From Propionivibrio soli (lineage in GTDB: Bacteria; Pseudomonadota; Gammaproteobacteria; Burkholderiales; Rhodocyclaceae), in assembly GCF_025770765.1 (NCBI RefSeq), contig NZ_JANZKY010000014.1, positions 117,787-181,786 on the forward strand: DNA of 64,000 nucleotides, read 5' to 3'. Made by a program: the position numbers and the translations under genes. The notes under the pieces are model-generated. The model made no database searches, was not told the origin of the DNA, and saw nothing but the letters and a program-made list of their open reading frames with translations. Below, piece after piece: positions 19,646-31,457 of the stretch (position 1 is its first letter; the number at the start of each line of letters is the position of its first letter).

Positions 19646-20029
19646 GTGACGAACAAATCCTACTCGCGCAAGGAGCGTGTTTCCGAGCAGATCCGCCGGG
19701 AGCTGGCGGAGTTGATTCGCACCGAGCTCAAGGACCCACGCGTCGGCATGGTGAGTATTACCGATGTCGAAGTGACGGCGGACTATGCCCACGCGAAAGT
19801 CTTTTTCAGTACGTTGGCTGGCAGCGAGCACGTGCCGGAAGTCATGGAAGGGCTCGAAAAGGCAGCCGGCTTCTTGCGGCGAGAGCTGGGCAAGCGCGTA
19901 CGCATTCACACGACTCCGCAATTGCATTTCGTTTTCGATCAGTCGCTTGAACGCGGTGCCGACTTGTCCAGACTGATCGATCAAGCCGTCGCTATCTCAA
20001 AGAAGACTGACGATTCCTTGGAAAGTTAA
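19646..20029 (+). CDS. rbfA: Ribosome-binding factor A
   Basis: RbfA is a KH-fold 30S maturation factor needed for 16S rRNA 5'-end processing and cold adaptation. The GTG start at 19646 ([20 protein letters not shown] in the encoded protein) has GAGG ten bases upstream, giving 127 residues; a TTG five codons earlier is possible but overlaps that site. Family segments include [20 protein letters not shown] and [21 protein letters not shown] (in part). Two bases separate its stop from the earliest possible truB start. Confidence 0.94.
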   Translation: MTNKSYSRKERVSEQIRRELAELIRTELKDPRVGMVSITDVEVTADYAHAKVFFSTLAGSEHVPEVMEGLEKAAGFLRRELGKRVRIHTTPQLHFVFDQSLERGADLSRLIDQAVAISKKTDDSLES

Positions 20030-20046
20030 CCTTGGCGGGATCGCAA

Positions 20047-20946
20047 GTGGGAAAACGTGCTTGGCGGCGCGTCGATGGCGTATTGTTGCTCGACAAGGCG
20101 AGCGGCATGACATCAAATGCCGCGTTGCAGGTTGCGCGCCGCCTGTTCTCTGCGGCAAAGGCGGGCCACACGGGAACGCTTGATCCTTTGGCGACTGGCC
20201 TGCTGCCTCTCTGTTTTGGCGAGGCAACCAAGTTCTCCGCTGATCTGCTGAGCGCCGACAAGTGTTACGAAGCGGACTTAAGGTTCGGCGTGACGACGGA
20301 CTCAGGAGATGCTGACGGTTCTGTGGCCGAACAGCGTCCGGTGAATTTCTCTCCTTCGGACCTGGAGCGCGTCCTTGAGGGGTTTCGAGGTCCGATCATG
20401 CAGGTTCCGCCGATGTACTCCGCGCTCAAGTACGCAGGTCGCCCCCTTTATGAGCTGGCACGGCAGGGGGTGGAGATCGAGCGCGAAGCGCGAAGTGTGA
20501 CGATTCACGAACTTGCGCTGCTCGACATTGGCGACAGTAGGTGTCGCCTGCGCGTCGCATGCAGTAAAGGGACCTACATCCGTTCGCTGGCGATGGATAT
20601 CGGGGAAGCGCTTGGCTGCGGTGCTCACCTGACAGCGCTTCGGCGAACCGTAGTGGGACCGCTTGTCATCGGCGATGCGGTTTCGCTCGACCGTCTTTCC
20701 GAAATGACGGACGAAGAACGAGTAGCGTCACTTCTTCCCCCCGATGCGTTGCTGCAAAGCCTGCCAGAGGTTGGCCTCGATCCAGTGGCAAGCATTCGTT
20801 TCGGGCATGGAAACTCTGTGTCGATTGCAGAGGAACTCAGCAGGGGGGCCGGATTGCGCCGCGTATATGGAGAAGGGCGGTTTCTCGGGCTCGGCGAAGT
20901 GGACGATTCCGGGAACGTAAAGCCGCGCCGGCTGGTCTGTGCGTGA
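20047..20946 (+). CDS. truB: tRNA pseudouridine(55) synthase TruB
   Basis: TruB makes pseudouridine 55 in the T loop of tRNAs. The catalytic motif GHTGTLDPLATGLLPLCFGEATK (in part) carries the nucleophilic aspartate, preceded by GVLLLDKASGMTSN. A PUA-like C-terminal domain follows. I use GTG 20047 (MGKRAWRRVDG), which matches usual N-termini; a TTG at 20032 would add five residues and cannot be excluded because neither start has a strong ribosome site. Length 299 residues is normal. Cotranscribed with rbfA. Confidence 0.93.
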   Translation: MGKRAWRRVDGVLLLDKASGMTSNAALQVARRLFSAAKAGHTGTLDPLATGLLPLCFGEATKFSADLLSADKCYEADLRFGVTTDSGDADGSVAEQRPVNFSPSDLERVLEGFRGPIMQVPPMYSALKYAGRPLYELARQGVEIEREARSVTIHELALLDIGDSRCRLRVACSKGTYIRSLAMDIGEALGCGAHLTALRRTVVGPLVIGDAVSLDRLSEMTDEERVASLLPPDALLQSLPEVGLDPVASIRFGHGNSVSIAEELSRGAGLRRVYGEGRFLGLGEVDDSGNVKPRRLVCA

Positions 20947-20964
20947 CGGGACTTCGTTGTCCGG

Positions 20965-20993
20965 TTGCTGGGGAAGCCCGTAACGGCTATAAT
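20965..20993 (+). promoter_or_regulatory. Promoter for rpsO
   Basis: TTGCTG (-35) and a perfect TATAAT (-10) spaced 17 bp lie between truB and rpsO. The predicted start near 21000 gives a leader of about 90 bases, long enough for S15 autoregulation as in E. coli, though I do not see a clear homologous structure. Confidence 0.6.
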
Positions 20994-21088
20994 CCGCCGC
21001 TCGCTTCGCCAAGCGATTAATCTGTTATCAACGTGGTGTTTGCTCTATCAAACTGGGGCTGCACCTTTCTTAAGAAAGAGAGTTTGAC

Positions 21089-21358
21089 ATGGCGATTACC
21101 GTTGCGCAGAAAGCGCAAATCATGGCCGATTATCAGCGTAAACCGGGTGACTCGGGCTCTTCCGAAGTTCAGGTTGCACTGCTCACGGCACGTATCAACG
21201 ACTTGACGGGCCACTTCAAGGAACACGTCAAGGACCACCATTCACGACGCGGTTTGCTGCGCATGGTCAGTCGCCGTCGCAAGTTGCTCGATTATCTGAA
21301 GCAAACGAACGTCGAGTCTTACCGCGCGTTGATTCAACGTCTCGGCCTGCGTAAGTAA
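21089..21358 (+). CDS. rpsO: 30S ribosomal protein S15
   Basis: The 89-residue S15 binds 16S rRNA early in assembly and bridges to the 50S subunit. Sequence is highly conserved: [16 protein letters not shown] at the start, [14 protein letters not shown], then [20 protein letters not shown] (in part) and ending RLGLRK. AAGAAAGAGAG upstream gives the ribosome site. It has its own promoter and is followed by pnp, the usual rpsO-pnp pair. Confidence 0.98.
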   Translation: MAITVAQKAQIMADYQRKPGDSGSSEVQVALLTARINDLTGHFKEHVKDHHSRRGLLRMVSRRRKLLDYLKQTNVESYRALIQRLGLRK

Positions 21359-21410
21359 ACCCGCCAGCCGAACCGCTGTGCGGTTGGGAAAGCATCCGGT
21401 TTGATCTGTG

Positions 21411-21454
21411 ACAGCGGCCAGCCCCTTGTGGGTTGAGCCGCTGTTGTCGTTTTT
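21411..21454 (+). terminator. Hairpin with T run in the rpsO-pnp intergenic region
   Basis: ACAGCGGC (21411-21418) pairs with GCCGCTGT (21437-21444) and is followed within five bases by TTTTT. It lies 53 bp after rpsO and 90 bp before pnp. It could be a leaky rpsO terminator, or the RNase III-cleaved leader stem through which PNPase autoregulates in E. coli; the sequence cannot tell which. Confidence 0.55.
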
Positions 21455-21544
21455 GCAGCTTTTGTCGTATTTCGCCGATTTGGCGGGTTTTAGTGGCGTG
21501 CCGGTGCAGTGGGTACGTACGTTGAATTATTGAGAGAGGTAATA

Positions 21545-23671
21545 ATGTTTACGATCGCCAAGAAGACTTTCACCTACGGGGCTCATCAGGTTACGTTGGA
21601 AACCGGTGAGATTGCCCGTCAGGCCGGTGCTGCCGTCATGGTGTCGATGGATGACACCGTCGTTTTGGTCACCGTAGTCGGCAACAAGTCGATCAAGCCC
21701 GGACAGGACTTTTTCCCGCTGACCGTCGACTACATCGAGAAGACCTATGCAGCAGGTCGTATCCCGGGAGGTTTCTTCAAGCGTGAGGGCCGCCCGAGCG
21801 AAAAAGAGACGCTGACTTCGCGTCTGATCGACCGTCCGTTGCGCCCGCTATTCCCGGAAGGCTTCTATAACGAAGTGCAGGTCGTCGCCATGGTCGTGTC
21901 GCTGAATCCGGAAGTCGATCCCGACATTCCCGCGATGATCGGCGCGTCGGCGGCGATGGCGGTTTCCGGCATTCCTTTCGACGGCCCCATCGGCGCGGCG
22001 CGCGTCGGCTATCTTGGCGGTCAATACGTGTTGAACCCGACGTTGACCCAATTGAAGACGAGCCAACTTGACCTTGTCGTTGCTGGTACGCAATCCGCCG
22101 TGCTGATGGTTGAGTCGGAAGCCGACATCCTGCCGGAAGACGTCATGCTGGGTGCCGTTGTTTACGGCCACGAGCAAATGCAGGTCGTCATCAATGCGAT
22201 CAACGAGCTCGTGGAAGAGGCGGGTAAGCCGGAATGGGACTGGGCTCCGGCGCCCAAGAATGAGGAACTTGTGGTTAAGCTCAATGCGCTCGTCGAGGCT
22301 GACCTGCAGGAAGCATTCCGCATCACCAGCAAACAGCAACGCACGCAACGCATCAACGAGATTTCCGCAAAGGCGATCGAAACCTTGACTGCTGGCGAGA
22401 ATGCGCCCGATGCAGCAACGATCGGCAACCTGTTCTTCGAAATCGAATCGCGCATTGTTCGTGGCCGCATTCTTGCGGGGGAACCGCGTATCGATGGTCG
22501 CGATACGCGTACGGTACGCCCGATTTCCATCCGTACTGGCGTTCTGCCACGCACTCATGGTTCAGCGCTTTTCACCCGTGGTGAGACGCAGGCCTTGGTT
22601 GTCGCCACGCTCGGCACTGGCCGCGATGAGCAAATCATCGATTCCCTCGCGGGCGAGTATCGCGAGCGCTTCATGCTCCATTACAACTTCCCGCCCTACG
22701 CGACCGGCGAATGCGGGCGCGTCGGTACCCCGAAGCGCCGTGAGATCGGCCATGGTCGGCTGGCGAAACGTGCCATGATCGCGGCGTTGCCGAAGGCGGA
22801 GGATTTCTCCTACACCATGCGGGTCGTTTCCGAAATCACGGAGTCGAACGGTTCCAGTTCGATGGCCTCCGTCTGCGGCTCCACACTCGCTCTGATGGAC
22901 GCGGGTGTGCCACTGAAGGCGCATGTGGCCGGTATCGCGATGGGCCTGATCAAGGAAGGCAACCGTTTTGCGGTGCTTACCGACATCCTCGGCGACGAGG
23001 ACCACCTGGGCGATATGGACTTCAAGGTCGCAGGGACCGATACGGGCGTTACCGCGCTGCAGATGGATATCAAAATCCAGGGCATCACCAAGGAAATCAT
23101 GCAGGTGGCGTTGGCTCAGGCGAAGGAGGCACGCTTGCATATCCTGCGTCAGATGCAAGGCGCAATCGCGAGCCCGCGCCAGGAGGTGTCCACCTACGCG
23201 CCCCGTCTCTACACCATGAAGATCAACCCGGAAAAGATCCGTGATGTGATCGGCAAGGGCGGCGCGGTAATTCGGGCCATCACCGAGGAAACGGGAACGA
23301 CGATCGATATCCAAGAAGACGGAACGATTACGATCGCCTCGGTCAATGGAGATGCCGCGAACGCTGCGCGTTCGCGCATCGAGGCGATCACGGCCGACGT
23401 CGAAGTCGGAAAAATCTACGAAGGAACTGTCCTCAAGCTTCTCGACTTCGGAGCTATCGTCAGCATTCTGCCGGGGCGTGACGGTCTCCTGCATATCTCG
23501 CAGATCGCCAACGAACGCGTCAATGCGGTGGCCGACTACCTTAAGGAAGGCCAAAAGGTGCGCGTGAAGGTATTGGAGGCGGACGAAAAGGGTCGCGTGC
23601 GTCTTTCGATGAAAGCCTTGACCGTCGAAGAAGGTGGCGTTCCGCCTGCGCCGGCCGAACCCAAGGCCTGA
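21545..23671 (+). CDS. pnp: Polyribonucleotide nucleotidyltransferase (PNPase)
   Basis: PNPase degrades RNA 3'-5' by phosphorolysis and is part of the RNA degradosome. The 708-residue protein starts at the ATG giving [15 protein letters not shown] after GAGAGAGGTAAT; a TTG twelve codons earlier is disregarded. Two RNase PH-like domains are present (second one around [17 protein letters not shown] and [16 protein letters not shown]), then a KH domain ([18 protein letters not shown]) and an S1 domain ([18 protein letters not shown]). Length and order are standard. Confidence 0.98.
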   Translation: MFTIAKKTFTYGAHQVTLETGEIARQAGAAVMVSMDDTVVLVTVVGNKSIKPGQDFFPLTVDYIEKTYAAGRIPGGFFKREGRPSEKETLTSRLIDRPLRPLFPEGFYNEVQVVAMVVSLNPEVDPDIPAMIGASAAMAVSGIPFDGPIGAARVGYLGGQYVLNPTLTQLKTSQLDLVVAGTQSAVLMVESEADILPEDVMLGAVVYGHEQMQVVINAINELVEEAGKPEWDWAPAPKNEELVVKLNALVEADLQEAFRITSKQQRTQRINEISAKAIETLTAGENAPDAATIGNLFFEIESRIVRGRILAGEPRIDGRDTRTVRPISIRTGVLPRTHGSALFTRGETQALVVATLGTGRDEQIIDSLAGEYRERFMLHYNFPPYATGECGRVGTPKRREIGHGRLAKRAMIAALPKAEDFSYTMRVVSEITESNGSSSMASVCGSTLALMDAGVPLKAHVAGIAMGLIKEGNRFAVLTDILGDEDHLGDMDFKVAGTDTGVTALQMDIKIQGITKEIMQVALAQAKEARLHILRQMQGAIASPRQEVSTYAPRLYTMKINPEKIRDVIGKGGAVIRAITEETGTTIDIQEDGTITIASVNGDAANAARSRIEAITADVEVGKIYEGTVLKLLDFGAIVSILPGRDGLLHISQIANERVNAVADYLKEGQKVRVKVLEADEKGRVRLSMKALTVEEGGVPPAPAEPKA

Positions 23672-23687
23672 TTCATTTAGTGTCAAC

Positions 23688-23717
23688 AAAAAAGGACGCC
23701 TCGGCGTCCTTTTTTTT
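23688..23717. terminator. Bidirectional intrinsic terminator between pnp and dksA
   Basis: The 8-bp inverted repeat AGGACGCC/GGCGTCCT is flanked by six A on the left and eight T on the right, so it can terminate both pnp (plus) and the convergent dksA (minus). Confidence 0.85.
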
Positions 23718-23769
23718 ATTTCCCGGTTAGCTAGTAAGAAGTCAGTCGTCCGGCCTTCTCAGGCGCTTT

Positions 23770-24195
23770 TTACTTTGCTACCTGTCTTTCGCGCACTTCC
23801 TCGAGCGTCTTGCAATCGATACACAACGTTGCCGTCGGTCGAGCTTCGAGTCGTTTGATGCCGATTTCTACGCCGCAACTGCTGCAGTAGCCATAGTCGC
23901 CGCTGTCGATGTGGGCGATGGTTTCTTCGATCTTCTTGATCAGTTTGCGCTCACGGTCGCGATTACGGAGTTCGATAGCAATATCGGTCTCCTGGCTCGC
24001 GCGATCGTTTGGGTCGGCAAATACCGTTGCCTCATCCTGCATCGTGTGTACGGTCCGCTCGATGTCGTGCATCAGCTCCGCTTTCAGCGTTTCGAGGATG
24101 GAACGGAAATGGGCCAACTGTCTGGCGCTCATATATTCCTCGCCCTTTTTTGCGACATAGGGCGTGAAGTGTTTGGGCAATAATTCTTCAGGCAT
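23770..24195 (-). CDS. dksA: RNA polymerase-binding transcription factor DksA
   Basis: DksA enters the RNA polymerase secondary channel and, with ppGpp, mediates the stringent response. With the ATG at 24195 (MPEELLPKHF) it has 141 residues; GAAGGA lies at the right distance for this start, while ATG 24207 has that site abutting it. The coiled-coil tip carries DPNDRAS with aspartates 61 and 64, equivalent to the functional pair in E. coli. The zinc finger has Cys104, Cys107, Cys125 and Cys128. Confidence 0.96.
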   Translation of the reverse strand: MPEELLPKHFTPYVAKKGEEYMSARQLAHFRSILETLKAELMHDIERTVHTMQDEATVFADPNDRASQETDIAIELRNRDRERKLIKKIEETIAHIDSGDYGYCSSCGVEIGIKRLEARPTATLCIDCKTLEEVRERQVAK

Positions 24196-24231
24196 GTTCT
24201 GAACCATCCTTCGTTTTTGCAAAGAGGCGAC

Positions 24232-24260
24232 TTAATATCAGAAATAGAGGGGGGGTGCAA
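24232..24260 (-). promoter_or_regulatory. Candidate dksA promoter
   Basis: On the minus strand TTGCAC and TATTAA are spaced 17 bp, and the -10 element ends 37 bp before the dksA start codon chosen here. Matches to consensus are moderate. Confidence 0.5.
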
Positions 24261-24479
24261 GCTTTACGAAGTGGCTTTCTTGTGTGGCGCCACATCCATC
24301 GTACCCTTTATTCTCCAGAGGACAAGTGGGGGGCTTTCAATACCGATCCCAACACCCATGCCCAAGAAGAGCACGGTCGAATCAGACAATGAACTCCGGT
24401 GAACGTGCGATGTGTGCAACAAAAATGCTTAGCATAAGATTGACCAGCGGTAGGGTGGCCTGTAGAATGCGCGCTTCCT

Positions 24480-24556
24480 CGGGGCGTAGCGCAGCCTGGT
24501 AGCGCATCTGCTTTGGGAGCAGAGGGTCGTGAGTTCGAATCCCACCGCCCCGACCA
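24480..24556 (+). tRNA. tRNA-Pro (anticodon TGG)
   Basis: Full cloverleaf: acceptor CGGGGCG pairs with CGCCCCG, D arm GCGCAGCCTGGTAGCGC, anticodon loop CTTTGGGAG giving TGG, T arm GTGAGTTCGAATCCCAC, and an encoded CCA. 77 bases. First of a three-tRNA cluster. Confidence 0.97.
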
Positions 24557-24619
24557 GCAACAAAGACGCAACAAGAGGCGGTACCGGCGGGAAGCTCGTC
24601 CCCAAAAGTTTCGCGACTC

Positions 24620-24696
24620 GCGCCCGTAGCTCAACCGGATAGAGCACCGGCCTTCTAAGCCGGGGGTTGTGAGTTCGAGTCTCGCCGGGCGCGCCA
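24620..24696 (+). tRNA. tRNA-Arg (anticodon TCT)
   Basis: Acceptor GCGCCCG pairs with CGGGCGC, D arm GCTCAACCGGATAGAGC, anticodon loop CTTCTAA giving TCT, T loop GTTCGAGTC, discriminator G and encoded CCA. 77 bases, 63 bp after tRNA-Pro. Confidence 0.97.
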
Positions 24697-24703
24697 GAAC
24701 AAC

Positions 24704-24780
24704 GGCGATGTTAGCTCAGTTGGTAGAGCAACGGATTGTGATTCCGTGGGTCACCGGTTCGATTCCGGTACATCGCCCCA
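24704..24780 (+). tRNA. tRNA-His (anticodon GTG)
   Basis: The extra 5' guanosine (G-1, position 24704) faces discriminator C73, the identity mark of tRNA-His. The stem GCGATGT pairs with ACATCGC, the anticodon is GTG in ATTGTGATT, T loop GTTCGATTC, encoded CCA. Seven bases after tRNA-Arg. Confidence 0.97.
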
Positions 24781-24783
24781 GAC

Positions 24784-24818
24784 AAAAGCCCTGCAGGTCT
24801 TTGGCCTGCGGGGCTTTT
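24784..24818 (+). terminator. Intrinsic terminator of the tRNA cluster
   Basis: AAAAGCCCTGCAGG pairs with CCTGCGGGGCTTTT around a 7-base loop and ends in TTTT, three bases after tRNA-His. Confidence 0.8.
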
Positions 24819-24980
24819 CCTTTTGGGAATAACAAGCGGTTTGCTCTCGGCTTCCAGCATTGGAGAAAGAGGTGGCGTTGAGGAACATGGCTGTCGAGAA
24901 TCGTTCGCGCGGCATGTGTTGGAAAGCCTTCTGTTAATGTCTCTTTCCTTCCACGAATGAAATAGAAATAACGAACCCAT

Positions 24981-26360
24981 ATGGAATACGTTCAAGTCGA
25001 TGCACAAGTATCGCCGACCGGACGACTCGAAGTACTTTCGCGCTCCGAGGCGGCAAAGCTTTTGGACAGCAGCCATGGCGGCTTGCATGAATTGTTCCGC
25101 AATTGCGCATTGGCCGTACTCAACTGCGGTAACGAGCTTGATGATGGCAAGGAACTCCTGGAGCGCTACAAATCGTTCGACATTCGCTTGATCTTGCGCG
25201 ACCGCGGAATCAAGCTCGAGATCACCGGCGCGCCGGCCAGCGCCTTCGTGGACGGCAAGATGATTACCGGTATCCGGGAACATCTGTTTGCTGTGCTGCG
25301 TGACGTTATCTACGTCGGTGACGAAATCCAGGGCAATGCGCGTTTCGATCAGTCGACGTCGGACGGGCTGACGGATATCGTTTTCCACATATTGCGCCAT
25401 GCCGGGGTGTTGCCGCCAATAACCAACCCAAACGTTGTCGTGTGCTGGGGGGGGCACTCGGTGAGCCGCGAGGAGTACGAATATACGAAGTGGGTCGGTT
25501 ACCAACTCGGCTTGCGTGATATGGACATCTGTACCGGTTGTGGGCCGGGGGCAATGAAGGGGCCGATGAAAGGCGCGGCGATTGGGCATGCCAAGCAGCG
25601 TACGCGGGGTCGTTATCTCGGATTCACAGAACCGGGGATTATTGCTGCGGAAGCCCCGAACCCGATCGTGACCGAACTCGTCATTTTTCCGGACATCGAG
25701 AAACGGCTCGAAGCTTTTGTGCGGACAGGGCACGGTATCGTGGTTTTCCCGGGGGGCGTGGGGACAGCAGAGGAAATCTTGTACCTTCTCGGCATTCTGC
25801 TCGACCCGGCGAATGCCGAGCTACCGTTCCCGCTGGTATTTACGGGACCGGCGAGTGCCCGTGACTACTTCAACCGGATCGACGAGTTCATTGGCCTGAC
25901 GCTGGGTCCGGAGGCGCAACGGCGCTACAAGATCATCACCGGTGATCCGGAGGGCGTGGCTCACGAAATGAAGGCCGGCTTGCAACTTGTCCGTGATTTC
26001 CGCAAGAGTCACCAGGATGCCTACAACTTCAACTGGCTTCTTCGCATCGGTAAGGAGTTCCAGCAACCATTCGTGCCGACCCACGAGAACATGCGTCGCC
26101 TCACCCTGCACAAGAACCAGCCGGTGCATGCATTGGCGGCAAATTTGCGTCGGGCTTTTTCAGGCGTCGTTGCTGGGAACCTGAAGGCGGATGGAATTCG
26201 CGCGATCGAAGCCCATGGCCGTTTCGAGATCAGTGGCGAGGCGGCCATCATGGCGCCGATGGACGACTTGTTGTCCTCCTTCGTCGCGCAGGGGCGGATG
26301 AAACTGCCGGGCAAGCAGTACAACCCCTGCTACCGTCTTGTCGGCGAAGCGGCGTCCTGA
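24981..26360 (+). CDS. ppnN: Nucleotide 5'-monophosphate nucleosidase PpnN (LOG family)
   Basis: PpnN (YgdH) hydrolyses the N-glycosidic bond of purine and pyrimidine 5'-monophosphates to free base and ribose 5-phosphate and is activated by (p)ppGpp in E. coli. The 459-residue protein has the three-part PpnN layout: an N-terminal alarmone-binding-type domain, a central Rossmann LOG domain with CTGCGPGAMKGPMKG and the catalytic PGGVGTAEE motif near residue 257, and a C-terminal domain. Short one-domain LOG proteins lack both flanks. It stands alone with dksA nearby, another ppGpp partner, though not in the same operon. Confidence 0.94.
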   Translation: MEYVQVDAQVSPTGRLEVLSRSEAAKLLDSSHGGLHELFRNCALAVLNCGNELDDGKELLERYKSFDIRLILRDRGIKLEITGAPASAFVDGKMITGIREHLFAVLRDVIYVGDEIQGNARFDQSTSDGLTDIVFHILRHAGVLPPITNPNVVVCWGGHSVSREEYEYTKWVGYQLGLRDMDICTGCGPGAMKGPMKGAAIGHAKQRTRGRYLGFTEPGIIAAEAPNPIVTELVIFPDIEKRLEAFVRTGHGIVVFPGGVGTAEEILYLLGILLDPANAELPFPLVFTGPASARDYFNRIDEFIGLTLGPEAQRRYKIITGDPEGVAHEMKAGLQLVRDFRKSHQDAYNFNWLLRIGKEFQQPFVPTHENMRRLTLHKNQPVHALAANLRRAFSGVVAGNLKADGIRAIEAHGRFEISGEAAIMAPMDDLLSSFVAQGRMKLPGKQYNPCYRLVGEAAS

Positions 26361-26424
26361 ATGATTGCTCGGTGGAGAATGGCGAAGACCGGATAGCAGG
26401 TTTCGTACTAAAGTACATGGCCAG

Positions 26425-26934
26425 CTAAAAACCGATGCGCGATCCAGACCACGAAGCCCCGCGTGGTCGAGCGCGCGCAACCGCCTCGGCGGCGTCGCAC
26501 CATCCCTCGCACGCGTTGCGGCCCGGGCGCCGCCGCCAAATATTGAGCAATCCTTTACAAACGGCGTAAAAGCGGAAAAAGCGAAGCACTTGCTCCCTCT
26601 GCTGCGAGCTGGGCGGATACGTCGAGCAGACGAGCTTGTCGTCCTTCATGCCGCGATCGGTGAATGTTACCGCGCCCCACGCCATAACTCGGTGATGCGA
26701 GCCAAGGGAGAGGCGAGGGCCGAGCAGGAGAGCATCGAGCAGGTCTCCGTCGAGCCCCACGTACTCGGGGACCGAACCGTAGTTGTAAGGGCATGGAAGG
26801 GGCGAAACGAAGTCGATGTTCCCATTCGAGCCTCGCTTCAGAAAGCTACCGCGCGGAATCTCGATCACCACGTCGAGTTCGATCGGTTTGATCTGGCCGA
26901 TTCCCGGGGAGTCCGTGCCTGGTAGGTTGTCCAT
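26425..26934 (-). CDS. Divergent family I inorganic diphosphatase homologue
   Basis: A 169-residue protein starting MDNLPGTDSPGIGQIKPIEL. The segments VVIEIPRGSFLKRG, CPYNYGSVPEY and LDGDLLDALLLGP match the soluble family I pyrophosphatase fold (E. coli IEIPAN, PCNYGY, LDGDPVDVLV). Aspartates of the DxDxxD motif are kept, but the proline of DGDP is leucine, the glutamate corresponding to E. coli Glu31 is not apparent, and the arginine equivalent to Arg43 appears to be lost (FVSPLPCPYNYG). The C-terminus is arginine/tryptophan-rich and basic. It converges on ppnN, whose stop is 64 bp away. Enzyme activity is therefore uncertain; family membership is likely. Confidence 0.75.
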   Translation of the reverse strand: MDNLPGTDSPGIGQIKPIELDVVIEIPRGSFLKRGSNGNIDFVSPLPCPYNYGSVPEYVGLDGDLLDALLLGPRLSLGSHHRVMAWGAVTFTDRGMKDDKLVCSTYPPSSQQREQVLRFFRFYAVCKGLLNIWRRRPGRNACEGWCDAAEAVARARPRGASWSGSRIGF

Positions 26935-27056
26935 CCCGGCAGTGTAGTTCAAGTGAGCTGGCCGGCAATGGGGCTACTCGTAAGGTCGATGGAACCTTTG
27001 CATTGCCGTTTTTTCGAAGACCATTGCAGCCCGGGAACGGGCGACGCTTCGTTTTC

Positions 27057-27085
27057 CTGACCCGCAATGGCATTGCCTGTAAAAT
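27057..27085 (+). promoter_or_regulatory. Candidate promoter for ygiQ, placed almost on the start codon
   Basis: CTGACC and TAAAAT are spaced 17 bp; the -10 ends nine bases before the ATG. Transcription would start within a few bases of the start codon, and no ribosome site is visible. Confidence 0.45.
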
Positions 27086-27094
27086 CCGCCCCCT

Positions 27095-29278
27095 ATGTCC
27101 GCACCCATTACCGTTGCTCCTGACGCATCCAAGACGCTTTTTTCGTACCGGAAGTACTGGGCGAAACGATTCGGCGCGGCGCCGTTTCTGCCCATGTCGC
27201 GCGCGGAAATGGATGCGTTGGGTTGGGATTCGTGCGACATCATCCTCGTCTCGGGCGATGCTTACATTGACCACCCAAGTTTCGGCATGGCGTTGATCGG
27301 ACGGGTGCTCGAGGCACAGGGCTTTCGCGTAGGCATCATTGCGCAGCCCGACTGGCATTCGGCGGAGGCATTCCGTGCTCTGGGACAGCCGAATCTTTTT
27401 TTCGGCGTGACGGCCGGGAACATGGATTCGATGGTCAATCGCTACACATCTGACCGAAAGATCCGTTCTGATGACGCCTATACCCCGAATGCCGAACCGA
27501 ACCGGCGCCCCGACCGGGCCGTGGTCGTTTACGCCCAACGCTGTCGCGAAGCCTTTCCGGATGCCAACATAGTGATCGGGTCGATCGAAGCCAGCCTTCG
27601 CCGCATCGCTCACTATGACTACTGGTCCGACAAAGTGCGCCGCTCTGTGCTGCCGGATTCGAAAGCGGATCTCCTCATCTTCGGCAATGCCGAACGTGCG
27701 GTGGTTGCCCTGGCGCATCGGTTAGCCGGCGGCGAACCGATCGAACAGATTCGCGATCTTCGCGGTACGGCGTTCATGGCGCCTCGCGGTTGGCGCCCGG
27801 CCCCTGAATGGGCCGAAGTCGATTCGACCGAAGTGGATACGCCGGGGCCCCTAATACGTCACGCGAACCCGTATGCGGAAGAAGCGGCCGCTCAGGCCGA
27901 TCGTCCGGCCGATGAGCCCGGGGTGCAACCGATACGTTTTCAACCCTCACGGGCCGTCAAACTCGATCGCACGCGGACCGTCGTGCGTCTGCCGTCGTAT
28001 GAGAGCGTCAAGGACGACCCGGTGCTGTATGCCCACGCCTCGCGGACCTTCCATATCGAGTCGAATCCCGGCAACGCGCGAGCGATGGTGCAGGCCCATA
28101 GCGAACGGGACGTTTGGCTCAATCCGCCCCCGATCCCTCTCTCCATGGCGGAGATGGACGGCGTTTTCGGATTGCCGTACCAGCGCCGGCCGCATCCGGC
28201 CTACGGCGATGCTCGAATTCCCGCGTACGAGATGATTCGGTTTTCGATCAACATCATGCGCGGTTGCTTCGGCGGGTGCACGTTCTGCTCGATCACCGAG
28301 CACGAGGGAAGAATCATCCAGAGCCGATCCGAGGCGTCGATCCTGCAGGAAATCGAGGACATCAGGGACAAGACGCCGGGTTTCACCGGCGTCATTTCCG
28401 ACCTGGGCGGCCCGACGGCAAACATGTACCGCATGGCATGCAAGGATAAGCGCATCGAGACGGCGTGCCGCCGGCTTTCCTGTGTGTTTCCCGACGTCTG
28501 CGAGAATCTGAATACCGATCACGCGCCGCTGATCCAGTTGTACCGCAAGGCGCGCGCGATCAAGGGTGTGAAGCGAATTCTGATTGGATCCGGACTGCGC
28601 TACGACCTGGCCGTACGGTCGCCCGAGTACGTCAAGGAACTCGTGACGCATCATGTCGGCGGCTATCTGAAGATTGCACCCGAGCATACCGAGGCCGGCC
28701 CGTTGGCACACATGATGAAGCCGGGCATTGGCACGTACGACAAGTTCAAACAGCTCTTCGACAAGTTCTCGAAGGAGGCTGGCAAGGAGCAGTACCTGAT
28801 CCCGTACTTCATCGCTGCCCATCCCGGGACGAGCGACGAAGATATGTTGGCGCTGGCACTCTGGCTCAAACGCAACGATTTTCGGCTCGATCAGGTGCAG
28901 ACCTTCTTGCCAACGCCGATGGCCATTGCGACGGCGATGTATCACAGCGAACGTAGTCCGCTGAAGAAAGTCGGGCGGGACTCGCCGCTTGTCGAAACTG
29001 TGCGTTCCGGGCGTCAGCGCAAGTTGCATAAGGCTTTCCTGCGCTATCACGATCCTGAGAATTGGCCGCTTTTGCGCGACGCCTTGAAGCGGATGGGGAG
29101 GGCCGACCTGATCGGCAACGGAAAGAAGCATCTGGTGCCCATCTTCCAACCGGCGGGAACCGGAACCGGGCTGCGACGCGGTACCTCGTTTGTCTCGGGA
29201 CGGCCGCGCCCCCCTGCAGGGAGGGAGGATGCCGTGGCGAAGCGCGGGCCAGCAGTTCGCGGAACACGCGGTCGCTGA
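27095..29278 (+). CDS. YgiQ family radical SAM protein
   Basis: A 727-residue radical SAM protein of the YgiQ family, whose function is not established. The N-terminal domain ([20 protein letters not shown], then [20 protein letters not shown]) resembles a cobalamin-binding-type fold. The radical SAM cluster motif is [18 protein letters not shown] near residues 386-403, with the CxxxCxxC cysteines. The C-terminus is basic and Gly/Arg-rich (about residues 685-727) and probably disordered. It is transcribed alone and divergently from the diphosphatase homologue. The start codon has no visible Shine-Dalgarno sequence. Confidence 0.92.
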   Translation: MSAPITVAPDASKTLFSYRKYWAKRFGAAPFLPMSRAEMDALGWDSCDIILVSGDAYIDHPSFGMALIGRVLEAQGFRVGIIAQPDWHSAEAFRALGQPNLFFGVTAGNMDSMVNRYTSDRKIRSDDAYTPNAEPNRRPDRAVVVYAQRCREAFPDANIVIGSIEASLRRIAHYDYWSDKVRRSVLPDSKADLLIFGNAERAVVALAHRLAGGEPIEQIRDLRGTAFMAPRGWRPAPEWAEVDSTEVDTPGPLIRHANPYAEEAAAQADRPADEPGVQPIRFQPSRAVKLDRTRTVVRLPSYESVKDDPVLYAHASRTFHIESNPGNARAMVQAHSERDVWLNPPPIPLSMAEMDGVFGLPYQRRPHPAYGDARIPAYEMIRFSINIMRGCFGGCTFCSITEHEGRIIQSRSEASILQEIEDIRDKTPGFTGVISDLGGPTANMYRMACKDKRIETACRRLSCVFPDVCENLNTDHAPLIQLYRKARAIKGVKRILIGSGLRYDLAVRSPEYVKELVTHHVGGYLKIAPEHTEAGPLAHMMKPGIGTYDKFKQLFDKFSKEAGKEQYLIPYFIAAHPGTSDEDMLALALWLKRNDFRLDQVQTFLPTPMAIATAMYHSERSPLKKVGRDSPLVETVRSGRQRKLHKAFLRYHDPENWPLLRDALKRMGRADLIGNGKKHLVPIFQPAGTGTGLRRGTSFVSGRPRPPAGREDAVAKRGPAVRGTRGR

Positions 29279-29527
29279 TTGATTGCGTGAGCCGAACCGC
29301 AGAGTTTGCCTAGCTCGGGAGATGTTACCCTCGAGCGTTGGCTCCGATGGCTCTGTCGAAGCCAGCGTGTAAGAAATAGGATGCCTCAAGACAGGAATCA
29401 ATTGGCTCTGAGAGCCAAAGATATTGGCATACTCCTTTTGATCATTTTGCGTCTTTGACTGCCTGAGCCAGTGGGAAGCCCCCGCGCTGTGGTAGAATTG
29501 CCGCCCTTTTCAACGAGTTACCCCTTC

Positions 29528-31372
<1,845 letters not shown>

Positions 31373-31457
31373 CAGGAGAGGCGCCGCGGTGCGGTGTTTG
31401 TCAGCGGGTACGGAGGCAGCTGTCAGCCGCGAGACCGATTCAGAGTAAAATCGGCCC

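Noticed and set aside
27947..29401. A 484-codon open frame antisense to ygiQ
   Set aside because: It is explained by third-position GC bias of ygiQ and has no protein features.
29455..29498. TTGACT and TAGAAT as a typA promoter
   Set aside because: They are 32 bp apart, too far to be a single promoter; only the -10-like element was mentioned.
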